Below are positions 30,629 through 33,168 of a stretch of 33,168 bases of DNA, piece by piece. Made by a program: the position numbers and the translations under genes. Origin of the DNA: Zetaproteobacteria bacterium (lineage in GTDB: Bacteria > Pseudomonadota > Alphaproteobacteria > Micavibrionales > Micavibrionaceae); the NCBI GenBank assembly GCA_002747015.1, contig NVXI01000020.1, positions 1 through 33,168 on the forward strand, read 5' to 3'. The notes under the pieces were generated by a model. That model saw nothing but the letters and a program-made list of their open reading frames with translations. It did no database searches and had not been told where the DNA came from. Each line of letters opens with the position of its first letter. Position 1 is the first letter of the stretch.

Positions 30629-33168
30629 ATGGAGTACTTAGATAAATACTATACAAAAGATTACATTGAAGGTGTTTCTTCAGATCTTAACTTTGCCGAA
30701 TTAGTCCAATTGATCAAAGAAATTTCTACAAAAAATGGTGTTAAATTCGAAATATTTGAAAATGGAGAGATTAAACTTTCTGGTTCTGCCGACCTTCTAG
30801 GCAACATTCACGACAGAATTAATAACTTAAATAATGGCACGAACCAATCTGATGATGTTTCGTCTTCTGTTGATCGTGATATGAATGAGATTAAAGTTAA
30901 CGCTGATAAGCGTGATGATGGAAATGACGGGCAAGACGATCTATCAGGGCGTCAGCATGTTTCTATTGTAGATCATTTAGCATTAAATTTTATAAGTTCT
31001 GATCATGATAAACTGGCTGAAGATCCTGAGCATACGCATAGTAGGGAAAAATCATCATCTAACTTTAATGATACAAACTCTGAGGGCGATGAAGTTGTTT
31101 CAGATTCTATTGGCGCGTTCGAAAAATTAGAAGTAGGTGGTTTAGACCTTTTAGAGGAGGGTAATCACTCGACAACGGGAGCGCTAACGACTGATATTGA
31201 AGGGGAGGTGTCTGCGCCGTTTTTTCATGTTGTGCCAAGTGATGCTGTCGTTATTGACGTTCCTGTAAAAGATATGCCCGCGATACCTCAAAATGTAAAT
31301 CCACTCGCTGGTAATGATGTTGTGGCAGTAAATCAGGATACGCTTTCTGCGAACATTCATTCACTATTACTTTCTAATGATACTGATGATGAGATTTTGG
31401 ATATATTATCTGTAAATAACGCAGGTTTATTAGGGCAAATAACCTTTAACGCCGGCAGTGATACGCTTACCTACAACACAGGTAATGTATTTGATTATTT
31501 AGCAAGTGGCGAAACAACAACTGATATATTCACCTACATCGTTACCGATGGCTTGGGTGGTCAGGATACTGCAAGTGTAACGGTGACTGTTACAGGTGTA
31601 AATGATGGTCCTGGCGCGTTGGATGATGCATTCCTTACTGATGAAGACACAGGGGCGACCGGCAATGTTCTTGTAGATAACGGTAGTGGCAGCGATTTTG
31701 ATGTTGATGTTAGTGACACGTTCTCAGTTACTGCGGTAGCGGGGGATATTGTAAATCTAGCTGTAGGAACAGTAGGGAGTAACGGCGGAACATTCACCAT
31801 CCTGGCAAATGGTAGCTTAAGTTTTTCTGTAGGGTCTGACTTCCAAGATCTAGGTTTAGGTGAAACGCGCGATACGACGATTTCTTACACGATTACAGAT
31901 AATAACGGTGGTACAGATACAGCAACGGTTACGATGACCGTAAGTGGAATTAATGACATGCCAAATGCCGTTGATGATGGTGTTTATAGCGAAACGGACG
32001 AGAATGGTAACTCTATTATCATTTCAGAAGCTGATTTAATGGCAAACGACACGGACCCTGAAAGTGATCCTCTTGAAATAACCAGTATGTCTATTGGTTC
32101 AGGTGAGGGAGGCCTTATCGATAATGGTGATGGTACTTGGACCTATACTCCTCCAGCTAACAGTCTATCATTTAGTGGAATGACCACTATTACCTACACA
32201 TTAGAGGATGACAGTGGTTTATCTGATACCGCGACGTTCCAGCTTCGTGTGTTTAATGTGATTAATGGCACAAATGGTAATGATACGCTTACCTATGAAA
32301 ATAATAACACTTCTCATAAATTTATAGCTTTAGATGGTGATGATACTATTATAGGCTCTGATCAGAGAGATATTCTAATCGGCGGGAATGGAAACGATGT
32401 CTTAATTGGTAACGACGGCGATGATGACTTCATCTTTGAAGGGAATTTAACTGGAATTGATAGTGTTGATGGAGGTTCTGGGGTAGATAGAATTCTTGGC
32501 GGGACTGGTGATGATACGTTCTCACTCTCTTCATTTACCAGTATTAGAACAATCGATATGGGTGCTGGTACCGATACTCTTTTAGGAACAGCTGGAAATG
32601 ATGCATTTAACTTCTCTGGAATTACGATCACAGACCTTGACGTGATTAATGGCAATGGTGGAACAGATACAATTGTTGGCACGTCTAGCAGCGATACCAT
32701 TGATCTATCTAATGTTACTTCATTAATTGGTATTGATTATATTGATGGAGGAGATGGCAATGACGTTATTCATGGTTCTCAGAGTAATGACCAAATTATT
32801 ATCAGAGACGGAACTGACCAACTCTATGGTGAAGGCGGCGATGACATATTCCAATTAACGACCGGCCAAACAGGACGTAAATATATTCATGGTGATGGTG
32901 GATATGATCAGTTATTGGGGACAGCAAGTGATGATTTTGTGCGGTTGGCATCCATTACGAATATAGAGCATATCGATTTTGGAACAGGGACCAATACCCT
33001 GTACGTCAACTATGATGCTACGGTTGATTTTTCCTCATTCGCGGCAGCTGACTTTTTGAATGTAACATATATCGCGGATGATAACCACCGTGAGATGATT
33101 ACTGGATCACAGGGCGATGATGTCTTTCATATAAATGCAGACGGATATAATGACGTATTTAACGGCCA
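30629..33168 (+). CDS. Giant RTX/VCBS-type secreted protein, N-terminal part (runs off the window)
   Basis: An uninterrupted frame from ATG 30629 to the window end gives 846 codons with no stop. There is no signal peptide (MEYLDKYYTKDYIEG), as expected for type I secretion with a C-terminal signal outside the window. Residues 1-220 are acidic and Asp/Ser-rich. Three cadherin-like/VCBS domains follow at about 224-327, 328-446 and 447-541 (FTYIVTDGLGGQDTASVTV, ISYTITDNNGGTDTATVT and ITYTLEDDSGLSDTATF). From about 545 come hemolysin-type calcium-binding repeats, such as GGNGNDVLI, GNDGDDDF, GGTGDDTF, GGDGNDVI, GEGGDDIF and GSQGDDVF. This is the pattern of large calcium-dependent adhesins or RTX exoproteins. 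The ribosome-binding site is weak (AAGAAGTAAG). An upstream in-frame stop at 30614 fixes the start region. Confidence 0.9.
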   Translation, partial: MEYLDKYYTKDYIEGVSSDLNFAELVQLIKEISTKNGVKFEIFENGEIKLSGSADLLGNIHDRINNLNNGTNQSDDVSSSVDRDMNEIKVNADKRDDGNDGQDDLSGRQHVSIVDHLALNFISSDHDKLAEDPEHTHSREKSSSNFNDTNSEGDEVVSDSIGAFEKLEVGGLDLLEEGNHSTTGALTTDIEGEVSAPFFHVVPSDAVVIDVPVKDMPAIPQNVNPLAGNDVVAVNQDTLSANIHSLLLSNDTDDEILDILSVNNAGLLGQITFNAGSDTLTYNTGNVFDYLASGETTTDIFTYIVTDGLGGQDTASVTVTVTGVNDGPGALDDAFLTDEDTGATGNVLVDNGSGSDFDVDVSDTFSVTAVAGDIVNLAVGTVGSNGGTFTILANGSLSFSVGSDFQDLGLGETRDTTISYTITDNNGGTDTATVTMTVSGINDMPNAVDDGVYSETDENGNSIIISEADLMANDTDPESDPLEITSMSIGSGEGGLIDNGDGTWTYTPPANSLSFSGMTTITYTLEDDSGLSDTATFQLRVFNVINGTNGNDTLTYENNNTSHKFIALDGDDTIIGSDQRDILIGGNGNDVLIGNDGDDDFIFEGNLTGIDSVDGGSGVDRILGGTGDDTFSLSSFTSIRTIDMGAGTDTLLGTAGNDAFNFSGITITDLDVINGNGGTDTIVGTSSSDTIDLSNVTSLIGIDYIDGGDGNDVIHGSQSNDQIIIRDGTDQLYGEGGDDIFQLTTGQTGRKYIHGDGGYDQLLGTASDDFVRLASITNIEHIDFGTGTNTLYVNYDATVDFSSFAAADFLNVTYIADDNHREMITGSQGDDVFHINADGYNDVFNG

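Noticed and set aside
31561..32700. Two minus-strand open frames rich in Pro, Ser, Thr and Val opposite the RTX gene
   Set aside because: They are mirror images of the repetitive, Asp/Gly/Thr-rich plus-strand coding sequence and have no ribosome-binding sites or family resemblance.
1..33168. CRISPR array, insertion sequence or phage attachment site
   Set aside because: No regularly spaced direct repeats, transposase or integrase gene, or tRNA-associated direct repeats were seen on either strand.

Overview
The window looks like a chromosomal segment of a low-GC, probably aquatic or host-associated alphaproteobacterium. The taxonomic pointers are a GcrA-type zinc domain, an XRE regulator of the alphaproteobacterial type, a LuxI/LuxR acyl-homoserine-lactone pair and a UbiV-type protein of oxygen-independent ubiquinone synthesis. 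This placement is an inference; no rRNA or tRNA gene is visible.

Left part (1-10.8 kb): the C-terminal part of a UbiV-like protein is followed by a universal-stress-like protein and an ArsB/NhaD/SLC13-type permease. Next comes a compact, overlapping, minus-strand gene train (10737 to 4290): PiT phosphate transporter, TVP38/VTT-DUF547 fusion, MerA-like flavoprotein disulfide reductase, small exported cytochrome c'-like protein, ArsM arsenite methyltransferase, and the TIGR04283 and TIGR04282 glycosyltransferases. A radical SAM enzyme converges on the train and overlaps its last gene by 9 bp. Together these resemble an organoarsenical (arsenosugar-type) pathway: uptake of phosphate or arsenate, methylation of arsenite, radical and glycosyl chemistry. 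The radical SAM enzyme is not a recognisable classical ArsS, and a 36-codon ORF abuts it with an ATGA overlap.

Middle (10.9-18.3 kb): a zinc-ribbon membrane protein, an RNase H-fold protein, RecQ helicase, an XRE regulator, then a quorum-sensing island. In the island a LuxR receptor and a PhyH-type Fe(II)/2-oxoglutarate oxygenase lie on the minus strand. They face luxI and an overlapping 119-aa gene of unknown function on the plus strand. A lux-box-like imperfect palindrome lies between the oxygenase and luxI. Beyond this is a minus-strand pair: a cold-shock-domain protein and a 57-residue protein consisting only of the GcrA C-terminal zinc/sigma-interaction domain. A perfect 18-bp palindrome spans the junction.

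Right part (18.6-33.2 kb): mostly long exported or surface proteins of accessory character. They are a two-gene exported pair whose second member (1079 aa) has a polymorphic-toxin-like layout; a lysine-2,3-aminomutase-like radical SAM protein lacking the usual PLP-lysine motif; a 1366-aa EF-hand / macroglobulin-like / Sel1 mosaic with a downstream Sel1 protein; and the first 846 codons of a VCBS/cadherin-like plus RTX protein that runs off the window. Two intergenic regions upstream of the last two systems share a degenerate 46-bp element.
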